A DNA stretch of 64,000 bases from positions 434,001-498,000 of the forward strand of contig NZ_CP009553.3 of the NCBI RefSeq assembly GCF_000767615.3. Direction: 5' to 3'. The notes below the pieces were generated by a model. That model saw nothing but the letters and a program-made list of their open reading frames with translations, was not told the DNA's origin and made no database searches. Positions 51,207 through 62,588 of the stretch are shown in pieces. Each line of letters begins with the position of its first letter. Position 1 is the stretch's first letter. This DNA comes from Pandoraea pnomenusa (GTDB lineage: Bacteria > Pseudomonadota > Gammaproteobacteria > Burkholderiales > Burkholderiaceae). Both the position numbers and the translations under genes were made by a program.

Positions 51207-53555
51207 ATGACCGTAGCCGAATTCGATCTAACACCCGATCCGCGTGTCCTGCAAATCCTCGGTGAAATCAATCTCGATCAGTGGAAATGCCTAGCGGAAC
51301 TGATCGACAACAGTGTCGACGCCTTCATTAATTCGCTCCGCGATGGAGCGAAGGTTGAATCTCCCTCCGTAGTGATCAGTCTTCCGACGCACGACAAGGA
51401 GGACGCCTGCGTGACCATTCGAGACAACGGTCCGGGGATGACGCTCGAACAGTTGGAGCGCGCCGTTCGTGCTGGTTGGAGTGGGAACAATCCCTTGGAC
51501 AACCTCGGCCTGTTCGGCATGGGCTTCAATATCGCCACGGCGCGCTTGGGCATGGTTACCGAGGTGTACACAACGCGCGCGGGCGAAACGGAATGGGTTG
51601 GCCTTCGCATCGATCTTAACGAACTGCGTCGAACCCGCACATACCAAACACCGCGACTCACGAGACCCAAGGCGGATCCGGCGGCCCATGGAACCGAAAT
51701 CAAGATCCTGCGACTCAAGGCGGATCAGCGGCTCTATTTTTCGAAGAGCGCGAATCATAACAAGATTCGGCGCCAGCTAGCCCGGGTATACGCGCCTTTG
51801 CTGTTGTCCAATGACAGCGCTTTCTCCCTTCAAATCAACGGCCAGAACATTCAGGCCAAACGTCCTTGCCATTGGAGCCCCGATCGTTCGGTGCAAGGAA
51901 GTGACGGGACACCTACGCATGCCGTCGAGACATTCGATTTCGCATTGCCGTCTCGGCATTACTGCCTCACCTGCATGTTGTCGTTCTCCGGGTCGGAGTG
52001 CCCTACGGGCAGCCCCGATTGCAGAACTGTCGAGGTCAAACGCCGCTTGCATGGTTGGGTCGGGCTTCAGCGGTACATGCACGAAGAGGACTTTGGCATT
52101 GACATCATCCGCAACGGGCGTGTCATCGAGGTCCAAAACAAGGATCTTTTCGTCTGGAGTGGTGGTGAACGACCAGAACGCGAATATCCAATCGACGATC
52201 AACGCAATCGCGGCCGTTTCATCGGTGAAATTCACCTTGACCACTGCCGAGTGAGTTACACGAAGGATCGCTTCGAACGTGACGACACTTCATGGGCGGA
52301 AATGGCAACCCTTGTAAGAGGGGAAGGTCCGCTACAGCCGAAAAAAGCCAAGGCACTCGGCTTCGAACCGCAGACCGCGCCGCTGTATCGTCTGTTCCAG
52401 GCATTCCGACGTAGCGATCCCCAGGGGAAAACTGGCCGCTGGTCGAGAATCCTTGCGGTCAGAAATAACGAACGCGCCATCGAGATGGCCGATCTCTTCC
52501 ACAAGGGCGACCCGGAATATCAGACCGACGAGAAATGGTTCGAACTGGTCGAAGAGGAGGATCGGGGCGTTGTGGGCGCGACGCCGACCGCTACTGGTCC
52601 AGGCTCAGCGGCACCGACGGTACCGGATGGATTTCTCGATGACGATGATGGCGCCCCTCCCAAGGGCGCCATCCCTGCCCCCGTTACGCCGACCGCCTCG
52701 ACCACGACCACACCTAGCGCTCCCGTGGCGCCTTTGCGGCAAAAGCTGCACGAACTGTCGCGCGTCTACAAACACCCCCTACTCAAGATAGAATTTACCG
52801 TCGAGGCATTCATGGTCGGGGCGAGTGACCCCGACTTGCCGGCCAAGGCGCCATGGACTCTTAAGATCGAGGATCCTGGAACGAGAACATTCCTTTTCCT
52901 GTTCGATACCAGTCATTCTGTCTTCCGCTCGGTCACAATGACGCCCATGGACGCATTGCTTTCCGAACTGGCCTTCAAAACCTACGAGTTCCTGAAAGAG
53001 GCCAGTCCAAACTCGGCGGTTTTTTCCACCATCCTTGCCGACCTGCGGAGCGAGTACGCGGAAGACGCAAAACTCGACCCGAAAAACATCATCGCTTTCG
53101 CTGACAAATCGCTTCGAGAGATTGCTCAGTCGATAAGCACCGCCAATGGGACGCAATCGTTCGACGTCTTGTTCTCAGAACTGCCAGCGCCCGCACAGGA
53201 AAAGATCCGGCGCAAAATCGCCACCACCGGCGTGAGCAGCGCCCATGCCGTCATTGACGCTGGCGAATTCCTTTCCTACGCGGAGGCGTTGGATATCAAG
53301 CAGTTCGTTCGGCGTTACCCGGAGCTTTTCTTCGATGGCAAATTCTGGGCGCAGCCTTACGCTCACTTGGACTACGGCGACTCCAAGGTGAACGAAGAGG
53401 CTAGAGGAAGGGTGCTGGAGCGCTACGATGCATATCTTGCGGACGCTGTTTGGCTAGCCTCGCAGAGTCCACGAGACCTCGATCGTTGTGACCGCGACGA
53501 ACTCATTCGCGCGACGCTTTCGGTGCGTCTGCTCGGCCAGGACGGAAGCGTGTGA
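51207..53555 (+). CDS. MORC/MutL-like GHKL ATPase of a restriction system
   Basis: 782 aa. The N-terminal GHKL domain has the N box ELIDNSVDAF (Asn35), the G1 loop DNGPGM and the lid GLFGMGFNIATARLG. A transducer-like domain runs to about residue 330, followed by a helical part, a Pro/Thr/Ala-rich linker (around residues 465-525) and a C-terminal domain of about 250 residues I do not recognise. Such ATPases act as clamps on DNA, and MutL/MORC-like versions are known from restriction operons by comparative genomics. It ends 1 bp before the helicase-nuclease start. Confidence 0.85.
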   Translation: MTVAEFDLTPDPRVLQILGEINLDQWKCLAELIDNSVDAFINSLRDGAKVESPSVVISLPTHDKEDACVTIRDNGPGMTLEQLERAVRAGWSGNNPLDNLGLFGMGFNIATARLGMVTEVYTTRAGETEWVGLRIDLNELRRTRTYQTPRLTRPKADPAAHGTEIKILRLKADQRLYFSKSANHNKIRRQLARVYAPLLLSNDSAFSLQINGQNIQAKRPCHWSPDRSVQGSDGTPTHAVETFDFALPSRHYCLTCMLSFSGSECPTGSPDCRTVEVKRRLHGWVGLQRYMHEEDFGIDIIRNGRVIEVQNKDLFVWSGGERPEREYPIDDQRNRGRFIGEIHLDHCRVSYTKDRFERDDTSWAEMATLVRGEGPLQPKKAKALGFEPQTAPLYRLFQAFRRSDPQGKTGRWSRILAVRNNERAIEMADLFHKGDPEYQTDEKWFELVEEEDRGVVGATPTATGPGSAAPTVPDGFLDDDDGAPPKGAIPAPVTPTASTTTTPSAPVAPLRQKLHELSRVYKHPLLKIEFTVEAFMVGASDPDLPAKAPWTLKIEDPGTRTFLFLFDTSHSVFRSVTMTPMDALLSELAFKTYEFLKEASPNSAVFSTILADLRSEYAEDAKLDPKNIIAFADKSLREIAQSISTANGTQSFDVLFSELPAPAQEKIRRKIATTGVSSAHAVIDAGEFLSYAEALDIKQFVRRYPELFFDGKFWAQPYAHLDYGDSKVNEEARGRVLERYDAYLADAVWLASQSPRDLDRCDRDELIRATLSVRLLGQDGSV

Positions 53556-53556
53556 A

Positions 53557-55233
53557 ATGGAAGGCTATTTCCTCGACTCACGCCGTCTGCTGAACGGATC
53601 ATGGCGCGCGTTCGAACGTGACGTAGCGCGGTTGCTGGTACAGAACGCTTTCGAGGATGTGCGGATCGTCGGCGGCTCAGGGGATCGTGGAGCGGATGTG
53701 CTGGGGGTAAAGAGCGGCAAACTCTGGGTTGTCCAATGCAAGTTCACCAGCGACAGTTATCCGGATCACCATGCCGTTGACGAGGTGGTGGAGGCTTCAA
53801 GCTTCTACGAGGCGGATCGACTCGCCATCGCCACGTCGCGAGCATTCGGCCCCGCGTTAAACGCGGCAATCGATCGATGGGCCCGGCTTGGCATCAAGAT
53901 CGAGTCGTTGCCACCGGCGACTCTCGTGGAAATGATGCGCCGCAGTCCAGAATACCCTCGGGCGCGGAGGGATCTTCGCGACTACCAAGACGACTGTGTG
54001 CTGCGACTAACCGCAGCGCTACGCGAGACGGGCCGCGGCCAACTGGTACTCGCCACTGGCTTGGGAAAGACGGTCGTCATGGCCGAAACCACCGCGCAAT
54101 TACTTCGAGACGGTGTCATAGACTCCGGGCGCGTGCTTGTGCTCGCCGACAAACGTGAATTGGTTGAGCAACTGCAAAGGGAATTCTGGCAGCAGTTGCC
54201 GAAGAACATTCCCACCCATCTGCTCATTGGTGGGGAGCAACCCACGTTCTGGGATGGGATCACCTTCGCCACGGTCCAGAGTGTGTTGCCACGGCTCGGT
54301 AGCCTTCCGGAATTCGGTCTTGTTTGGGTCGATGAAGCTCATCACATCGGCTCCGACAGTTTTCGCCGCGTTATCGAAGAGTTGAACGCGCCCATGGTTG
54401 GTGGCGCCACGGCCACACCATGGCGGGGAGACAACTTCGATATCGACACTGTGCTGGGCCAGCCTGTGGCAAAGATCGGGATCGACGAGGGGCTGCGTCG
54501 AGGCTTTCTTTGCGAAGCGGATTACCGCCTTCTGGCCGACAACATCAATTGGGAGTTTGTCAGGAAGCAGTCCCGACACGAATATTCAATCAAGGAACTC
54601 AATACTCGCTTGTTGATTCCGACCCGCGACGAGGAAGCGGCACGTGTCATCGCGGACTCCTTCAAGAAAGAGGCGCGGCGCAGCCTGATCGTGTTCTGCG
54701 CGAGCGTGGAACACTCGAAGGCTTTTTCCGCCATGTTGAAGCTTTATGGTTTTCGTTCCGCATACATCACTGGCGAAATGGACCCACGTGAGCGGGAAAA
54801 GACGATGGCGGCGCTACGCCGGGGAACGATCAACGCGGTAACCACAGTGGATATTTTCAATGAAGGTGTCGATGTCCCCGACGTGGACATGCTCGCTTTC
54901 ATGCGAGTGACCCATAGCCGTCGAATATTCGTGCAACAGCTTGGACGCGGACTCCGCCTAGCTCCCAACAAGGACAAAGTGGTGGTGCTCGATTTCGTCA
55001 GCGATTTGCGGCGAATTTCCGAGGTAATCGACCTGCAAAAATCGATATCGGGCGATGTTGAAAGACTCGACTTGGTGGAACGCGTGGTGCAGTTCTCCGA
55101 CCGCGGCGCTGGCCACTTCATGTTCGAATGGTTACTCGATCAGGCGGATCTGTTCAATCGAGAAGGCGATGCGAAATTGGAGTTGCCCGAGTTCAATTTT
55201 CCCTTACCCCCCTCTCCGGGAGCGGTTCAATGA
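53557..55233 (+). CDS. Mrr-type nuclease fused to SF2 helicase
   Basis: 558 aa. Residues 15-110 form an Mrr-like PD-(D/E)XK domain with Asp47 in GSGDRGADV and the QxK form of the motif (VVQCKF, Gln60 and Lys62). A superfamily-II helicase follows, with Walker A ATGLGKT near residue 166, VDEAHH, GGATATPW and motif VI VQQLGRGLRLAP. It is the likely DNA cutter and translocase of the locus. Start ATG 53557 lies immediately after the ATPase stop; its own stop overlaps the next gene (ATGA). Confidence 0.9.
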   Translation: MEGYFLDSRRLLNGSWRAFERDVARLLVQNAFEDVRIVGGSGDRGADVLGVKSGKLWVVQCKFTSDSYPDHHAVDEVVEASSFYEADRLAIATSRAFGPALNAAIDRWARLGIKIESLPPATLVEMMRRSPEYPRARRDLRDYQDDCVLRLTAALRETGRGQLVLATGLGKTVVMAETTAQLLRDGVIDSGRVLVLADKRELVEQLQREFWQQLPKNIPTHLLIGGEQPTFWDGITFATVQSVLPRLGSLPEFGLVWVDEAHHIGSDSFRRVIEELNAPMVGGATATPWRGDNFDIDTVLGQPVAKIGIDEGLRRGFLCEADYRLLADNINWEFVRKQSRHEYSIKELNTRLLIPTRDEEAARVIADSFKKEARRSLIVFCASVEHSKAFSAMLKLYGFRSAYITGEMDPREREKTMAALRRGTINAVTTVDIFNEGVDVPDVDMLAFMRVTHSRRIFVQQLGRGLRLAPNKDKVVVLDFVSDLRRISEVIDLQKSISGDVERLDLVERVVQFSDRGAGHFMFEWLLDQADLFNREGDAKLELPEFNFPLPPSPGAVQ

Positions 55234-55766
55234 GCATAGCGGTGCCCACGGAAATCCGGGATCGAATCCGGCAGAAGATATGGAGCAAGGCGGACGAGCT
55301 GGGCTGGTCGGGGCTATCAGACCTTGATCGCACGGTCTGGTACGAGAACTGGTCGAAGGACAAGGACGTCGGTGGGGCTTTGGCGCACTTTATGGACGCC
55401 CGAAGAGTCCGAGTATACATAAAGGATTCCCTACTGAAACCATATCTGCGTACCCGCCTGGAAGACAACGCTGACAAAGTGTTGTTGGCGGCAGGCTTGG
55501 GATTAAATACGGCTACGGTGCGCGATACATACGACAAGCCGCATGGTCGCTTGCTGACTGACGGCAAGATCATTTGCTGGGGAAACAGCCGGGACTGGAA
55601 ATCGATCGTAATCTCGGTGTTCGAGCGTGCGTACAAACTCGAATCAGGAATACCCCACGCTGCGGTACTCATTGAAACTGGTAGAACCACGAATGACGGC
55701 ATGCGCGACATGATTGTCGACATGGGAAGGAAGCTGGGGCTGGGTAACGTCGTTTGGATGGATTGA
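55230..55766 (+). CDS. Small protein of the defence operon, unknown fold
   Basis: 178 aa (MSIAVPTEIRDRIRQKIWSK...). Helical N-terminal part with several Trp residues (LGWSGLSDLDRTVWYENWSK), a basic middle, and an alpha/beta-looking C-terminus (GIPHAAVLIETGRTTNDGM). No catalytic motif is obvious. The four-base overlap with the nuclease-helicase gene indicates tight coupling, so it is probably a subunit or specificity partner. Confidence 0.75.
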   Translation: MSIAVPTEIRDRIRQKIWSKADELGWSGLSDLDRTVWYENWSKDKDVGGALAHFMDARRVRVYIKDSLLKPYLRTRLEDNADKVLLAAGLGLNTATVRDTYDKPHGRLLTDGKIICWGNSRDWKSIVISVFERAYKLESGIPHAAVLIETGRTTNDGMRDMIVDMGRKLGLGNVVWMD

Positions 55767-55931
55767 GACTATCCTCGACCGCTTGGCCGCTGATAGGCAC
55801 GGTTTCACGTCGCCACCGCGCGTCCCTAGCTAACTAACCGATTGCCAGACGCACGGGCTTGCCGACGGTAGAATGCTGCGATACAAAGCGGCTTGGTGGA
55901 CGGCGCCAGTCGACAGGACGGGAGAAGGGGC

Positions 55932-57944
55932 ATGGCGGCAGAACAGTATCCAGTTGAGGTGCAGTCGGACTTCCTCGAGAAGATCACGCGCGCTCGCCCC
56001 ATCCCGGCTCTGGCTGAACTGATCTGGAACGCGTTCGACGCCGACGCCACGGTAGTGGACGTCTCGTTCGAGTACAACGACCTCGGGGCGCTGGACGCCA
56101 TCGTCGTCAAGGACAACGGCGAGGGCATCGCCCGTACGGACGCCCCTGGCTTTTTCCGTTTCCTCGGCGGCTCGTGGAAAAAGTCCAAATCGCAAACCGC
56201 GTCCAGCCGGTTCCTTCATGGGCAGGAAGGTCGTGGGCGTTTCAAGGCGTTCGCCCTTGGCAACGTTGCCGAATGGGCCGTGGTCTATCGTCGGGACGGC
56301 AAGTGCTGGTCCTACACCATCCGCATGACCGCGCTCGACATCCGCCACGTCAACGTGAGCGACGAGGCGCAGGTCAAGGATGATGCGCAGCCGGGCGTGA
56401 CGCTCACCATCCGTGAGCCCACAAAGGAGTTTCGGACGTTCACGTCGGACGAAGGTCGTCAGGAATTGACCGAGGTCTTCGCGCTGTATTTGGCGGACTA
56501 CGAGGAGAACGCGAAGATCGTTCTGGATGGTCGAGCCATCGACCCCGCATCGGCCATTGCCGGTCGCAAGAACTTCAACCTGGACGACATTGAGATCGAC
56601 GGCAAGGAGCACTGGGTGCGTTTGCACGTCGTCGAATGGAAGGCGGCCGGCAACCGCGCGCTGTACCTTTGCAACCAGCAACGTTTCCCACTCGTGCAGG
56701 TGGACCGTCGCTTCCACATCGGCAACTTCACGTTCTCTGGCTACCTGTACTCGCCGTATTTCGACCTTGCGCAGAAGGAGGGGACGGTCGATCTCGCGGA
56801 AATGCAGGCCGCAGTCGTTGACGCTATCACGCAGGCGCAGCAAACGATCAAGGATCACTTCCGCACCCGAGCGGCGGAGCAGGCGAGAACGGTTGTGGAG
56901 GAGTGGAAGGACGAAGAGGTCTACCCGTTCGCGGGCGACCCGGTGACGCCGGTCGAAAAGGTCGAACGTCAGGTGTTTGACATCGTGGCCGTCAACGTGG
57001 CTCGGCACCTGCCGGACTTCAGTACGACGCAAAGCAAGAACAAGGCGTTTCAACTTCGGATGCTGCGCCAGGCGATCGAGCGTAGCCCGGAAGACTTGCA
57101 GGTCATCCTGGACGAGGTGCTTCGACTGCCGAAACGGCAACAGGAAGAACTGGCGCAACTCCTGCGCGACACGACGCTCTCTTCGATCATCGGGGCCGCG
57201 AAGGTGGTCTCGGACCGCTTGAAGTTTCTCAACGGTTTGGAGGCCGTGCTCTTCGACCCGGAACCCAAGAAGCGCCTGAAAGAACGATCGCAGTTGCATC
57301 GCATCATCGCTCAGAACTGTTGGCTCTTTGGCGAAGAGTTCAGCCTGTCGGTGGACGACCAGTCCCTGACCCAAGTTCTGGTCGAGCACAAGAAGATGCT
57401 GGATCCGAAGATCGTGATCGACGAGCCGGTGAAGCACATTTCGCAGACGCGGGGCATTGTGGATCTGATGCTTTCGAGGGCGACTAAGCAGCACCGGGCG
57501 AACCGTTTGTCGCACCTCGTCGTCGAACTGAAAGCGCCGAAAGTGCCCATTGGTTCAGACGAGGTGACGCAGATTCAGGGCTACGCGTTCTCCGTGATGG
57601 CAGACCCGCGTTTCTCCAAAGTCGGGGTGACGTGGAACTTTTGGGCGATCAGCGACGAACTCAAACCCTACACCGAGCACTTGGTGAAGGATGAGACCGG
57701 CCTGATTCTGGAAAAACCGAACGTCAACATCTACGCGAAGACATGGGCGCAAGTGCTCGACGAAAACCGTGCACGGTTGAAGTTTTTCCAGGACCATCTG
57801 GACGTACAGGTAGATCGCGACGCGTCGCTCAAATACCTGCAACAGCGTTACGCAGCCTACCTCGAAGGCGTGTTCGAAATTGAAGATTCGGACGCGGAAA
57901 CGGAGGTAGACGCAGCGCCGGAAGCCGACGCAGCGGCTGCCTGA
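55932..57944 (+). CDS. GHKL ATPase fused to a Shedu-like PD-(D/E)XK nuclease
   Basis: 670 aa. The GHKL ATPase part has the N box ELIWNAFDADAT (Asn33), DNGEGI (Asp61) and GQEGRGRFKAFALG, like Hsp90/MutL proteins. After a long middle region, residues 450-600 show HRIIAQNCWLFGEEF and then Asp near 511 (RGIVDLML) and ELK near 532 (VVELKAP) followed by Gln in TQIQGYAF: the layout of DUF4263/Shedu nucleases. ATG 55932 follows GAAGGGG. It has its own ribosome site 165 bp after the operon above, and may work alone or with it. Confidence 0.82.
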   Translation: MAAEQYPVEVQSDFLEKITRARPIPALAELIWNAFDADATVVDVSFEYNDLGALDAIVVKDNGEGIARTDAPGFFRFLGGSWKKSKSQTASSRFLHGQEGRGRFKAFALGNVAEWAVVYRRDGKCWSYTIRMTALDIRHVNVSDEAQVKDDAQPGVTLTIREPTKEFRTFTSDEGRQELTEVFALYLADYEENAKIVLDGRAIDPASAIAGRKNFNLDDIEIDGKEHWVRLHVVEWKAAGNRALYLCNQQRFPLVQVDRRFHIGNFTFSGYLYSPYFDLAQKEGTVDLAEMQAAVVDAITQAQQTIKDHFRTRAAEQARTVVEEWKDEEVYPFAGDPVTPVEKVERQVFDIVAVNVARHLPDFSTTQSKNKAFQLRMLRQAIERSPEDLQVILDEVLRLPKRQQEELAQLLRDTTLSSIIGAAKVVSDRLKFLNGLEAVLFDPEPKKRLKERSQLHRIIAQNCWLFGEEFSLSVDDQSLTQVLVEHKKMLDPKIVIDEPVKHISQTRGIVDLMLSRATKQHRANRLSHLVVELKAPKVPIGSDEVTQIQGYAFSVMADPRFSKVGVTWNFWAISDELKPYTEHLVKDETGLILEKPNVNIYAKTWAQVLDENRARLKFFQDHLDVQVDRDASLKYLQQRYAAYLEGVFEIEDSDAETEVDAAPEADAAAA

Positions 57945-57983
57945 GGTTTTGTCGCTTTGTGATTCGTCACTGGGACAGTTAAG

Positions 57984-58325
57984 CTACGCGGAGACCAGCA
58001 CGTCATCGCTCTTCGCGCGAGCTTCCACACGATGGATCCGCTTGATCTTCGTTGTTTGTTGGACCTCCCCGACCGGCATCTGACGCAGCAGTTTCGCGGT
58101 GAGCTGGCGATACGGGAGGGTACTCTTGCGCGGCGCACCGTAGCAATGGATGGCGCGCCAAGTGGCATCCGACGCCAGAATCTCGCAGACACGATCGAGG
58201 TCCGCCGGGTCGCGCGGCGTCACCACAATCGGTTTGACGTTCTCGCATTGACCTCCTCGCGCTTCCCAGGCGCGCTGGGTCGCACGGCGCACCGGCCTAG
58301 CGTCGCTCTCGTGGGCTGTGCGCAC
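57984..58325 (-). CDS. Hypothetical small basic protein
   Basis: 113 aa open frame. The C-terminal 85 residues (ENVKPIVVTPRDPADLDRVCEIL...) have a protein-like composition with an alpha/beta pattern and a basic tail; the first 28 look less so and the start is uncertain. It is convergent with the GHKL-nuclease gene. I do not recognise a family. It may be a remnant. Confidence 0.4.
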   Translation of the reverse strand: MRTAHESDARPVRRATQRAWEARGGQCENVKPIVVTPRDPADLDRVCEILASDATWRAIHCYGAPRKSTLPYRQLTAKLLRQMPVGEVQQTTKIKRIHRVEARAKSDDVLVSA

Positions 58326-58383
58326 AACCGCGATTCATTGCGGTTTGCTACGCTTTGCGTTCCATCGGCAGCGTAGGACGACC

Positions 58384-58770
58384 ATGACGATCGAGGAACA
58401 AAAAATAACGACCTTCCATTTGCGCGGTGGGGCGGCATTTGAGGCGACCATGACGCCCGACGACGCTCCACGCACCCTCCGATCACCGGAGGCGATCGCG
58501 TTCCGGCGCGCGATGCTCACCGAACCCCACATCGCACCGCTCGCCTCGTACGTTGCCGGGTTGCGACAGCAACATCCCGCATGGGAGTTCTTGGACTTTG
58601 ACCCGCTCGATGGTGGAACTGACGCGGATATGCTGTTCCTGCTCGAAAAGCCCGGCCCAATGACGTCACCCACCGGTAAGAAGGTGGGCTCCGGGTTCAT
58701 ATCACGAAACAATGACGACCCCACTGCGGAGGCTGTGTTCGACTTCATGGTCCGGGCGGACATCCGGTAA
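58384..58770 (+). pseudogene. Uracil-DNA glycosylase-like protein, cut by insertion
   Basis: N-terminal 128 residues of a UDG-family-like protein: SYVAGLRQQHPAWEFLDFDP, FLLEKPGPMT and GSGFISRNNDDPTAEAVF are typical of a glycosylase-fold family in proteobacteria. The frame ends in TAA contributed by the left end of an IS3 fragment, and the C-terminal half is missing from the window. So the gene was interrupted and its end lost. Confidence 0.75.
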
Positions 58771-58926
58771 TACCCCCTGAAATCCACCGCTGGGAGAAGT
58801 AGAATTTTCTCGTTAAGAGGGAGTTCTGCAGATGAAGAAGTCGAGATTCACAGACAGCCAGATATTGGAGGCGCTCAAGCGCGCGGAGGCTGGGCTTGCG
58901 GTGCCGGAGCTATGTGTCAACGCCGG
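58771..58926 (+). mobile_element. IS3-family fragment (start of orfA)
   Basis: Left end of an IS3-type element with the start of its orfA at 58832 (KKSRFTDSQILEALKRAEAG), the first helix of the transposase DNA-binding domain. It breaks off at an inserted IS21-family element. The rest of this IS is not found on the far side, so it was deleted. Confidence 0.8.
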
Positions 58927-58988
58927 TTTAAATCTGACCCACCTTCCGGCGTATCGCCGAAGTAAATCTGACCCACCCAGGCTCCGTG

Positions 58989-60796
<1,808 letters not shown>

Positions 60797-60855
60797 AAGC
60801 CGCCATCCTCTCCCAGGTGGGTCAGATTCACTTCGGCGGGTGGGTCAGTTTTACA

Positions 60856-61241
60856 TCGGCGCTAACAAAAATTAAGCGATTCGGGAATTAAAGAGCAATT
60901 TTGAATTACGATCAGATGCAGATTTGTACGGTACAAGTTTCGATGTTCTAGAAATACCAAAATAGCAGTACGTTCTTAAAAAAATGGACTATCGCGGCTC
61001 TGCATTCACCAGGCGGCGTGTTCGGGGCTCGCCGCCGCCTCAATAAACGTCAAAGGCCCACGTGAAACGTGGGCCTTTGACTTTCCCTATGGCTCCCGCG
61101 CTCCCACCGTGCAGCAAGAGGCGATTCAGTAACCGTCAGGGGCATGGCGTCACAGAAATGCGTCAGGCGTCACCGCCGCACGGATCAGTTGGACGCACCG
61201 GAAGACCCCAAACCAAAACAATCACCCCCCAAATCCACCAA
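60856..61241. other. AT-rich patch and hairpin before the GGDEF gene
   Basis: 386 bp without a gene. The first 140 bp (60856-60995) are strikingly AT-rich compared with everything around and look like leftover foreign DNA at the end of the island. The rest returns to GC-rich chromosomal sequence and contains the terminator at 61049. Confidence 0.6.
61049..61081. terminator. Bidirectional terminator
   Basis: A 14-bp perfect stem (GTCAAAGGCCCACG with CGTGGGCCTTTGAC) around TGAAA, followed by TTT. Probably ends transcription of a gene that once lay to the left, or of the convergent cyclase gene to the right. Confidence 0.75.
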
Positions 61242-62294
61242 TCAGCGCGACTGCCGCTTATATCCGTCGCCGCCGATGCGAGCCCGGTCTACCGCTGCGA
61301 TACGGTTGCGTCCCTGGTCCTTAGCCTGATAGAGCTGCGCATCGGCCAGATTGATGAACGCGGTGACGTCAATGTCTCCCGTCGGCACGACGGTGGCTAC
61401 CCCAAAGCTCGCCGTGACTCGCTGACCGTGCGGGGAGCGTAGGTGAGCGATGGCTTCCTCCGCGATCAGCGCGCGGCAACGCTCCGCGACACGCACCGCG
61501 TCATCGGCATTCGTGTCGGCGAGCACGAGCATGAATTCTTCCCCGCCAAATCTGCCAAGGAACGCATTCGGCCCAACTGCCGCTTCGAGCACGCGCGCAA
61601 GGCGCTTCAGACATTCGTCGCCTTGGAGGTGACCGTAATAGTCGTTGTACGACTTGAAGAAATCGATGTCGACCATCACGAGCGAAAGCGGCTTTCCCGA
61701 TGCCTCCGCGTTCGCCCATTCGCGGGCGATGACCATGTCGAACATGCGACGGTTGCCGACCCCGGTCAAACTGTCTGACAACGAGAGCCGTTCGAGTTCG
61801 CGCTGGAGTTCCGCGAGCCGTGCCTCGGTGCGCTTGCGTTCACTGATGTCGAACATGAAGCCGATCAGCGCCTCAACGTCACCGTTCTCCTTGCGCACGA
61901 CGTGGACAACGTCGCGAATCCACACATACCCGCCGTCCGCGGTCAGCGCGCGATAGTCCGCCTCATGATCGGCGCCCGCTTGCGACTGCGCGACGCAAAA
62001 TTCCACAACCGCGTCACGGTCCTCCGGGTGCATCCGCGAGGCCCAGTCCTCGACTGTTTTCCACGTTGACGGCGCGTAGCCAAGCAGTGCTTCAATCTGC
62101 GGGCCGATATAGGTGAACTGCATTGTCGCCCAGTCGATCTTCCAGGGAATCGCCCGGGTGGATTCGAGCAACGTGCGATAAACCGTGGGGTTGTCCTCGC
62201 CGGGCTGGCGGCCGGACGATGCCAGGCTGTCCTCGTGGCGCAGGAACGCGGCTTGAAGCGAACTGGGAGTTAAATCCTTTTCTTCGTGGCTCAT
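61242..62294 (-). CDS. Diguanylate cyclase with PAS sensor domain
   Basis: 350 aa. A PAS domain (about residues 60-170; FTYIGPQIEALLGYAPSTW and the PAC-like GFMFDISERKRTEAR) leads through a coiled linker into a GGDEF domain with the active-site variant GGEEF in RFGGEEFMLVLADT and LTGVGNRRMFD. It should make cyclic di-GMP; no membrane segment, so it senses a cytoplasmic signal. ATG 62294 (MSHEEKDL) was chosen; the open frame extends upstream into the intergenic region. No I-site RxxD is obvious just before GGEEF. Confidence 0.9.
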   Translation of the reverse strand: MSHEEKDLTPSSLQAAFLRHEDSLASSGRQPGEDNPTVYRTLLESTRAIPWKIDWATMQFTYIGPQIEALLGYAPSTWKTVEDWASRMHPEDRDAVVEFCVAQSQAGADHEADYRALTADGGYVWIRDVVHVVRKENGDVEALIGFMFDISERKRTEARLAELQRELERLSLSDSLTGVGNRRMFDMVIAREWANAEASGKPLSLVMVDIDFFKSYNDYYGHLQGDECLKRLARVLEAAVGPNAFLGRFGGEEFMLVLADTNADDAVRVAERCRALIAEEAIAHLRSPHGQRVTASFGVATVVPTGDIDVTAFINLADAQLYQAKDQGRNRIAAVDRARIGGDGYKRQSR

Positions 62295-62588
62295 CGTGAT
62301 CTTCCAATACCCTGTAAACCCATTATCGGCAAATGCGGCAGGGCCTTGAGCGCAGCGCGAAGATGGATCGACCCAGGCCCCGCAAGCCATCGCTTGCCCA
62401 CCATCGGATCGAAGGCGTTCGCTCAGGTTCATGCAGGCCTTCATGACGGTCCGGGCCATTTTCTTCCGGATACCACCCCCATATCGGCGCCATCTTGGAT
62501 TTCAAGCATTCATGGTAAATTTAGAAAATTACGAGGATTTTCGAAAATTTCGCGAAAACACTACTTCGCATGGGAGCGTGGAGGTCAG
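62295..62588. promoter_or_regulatory. Divergent gap with palindromic AT-rich box before the GntR gene
   Basis: Between two divergent genes. At about 62533-62557 ATTTTCGAAAAT and TTTCGCGAAA form overlapping palindromes, a plausible operator for the GntR regulator or its promoter region. Confidence 0.45.
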
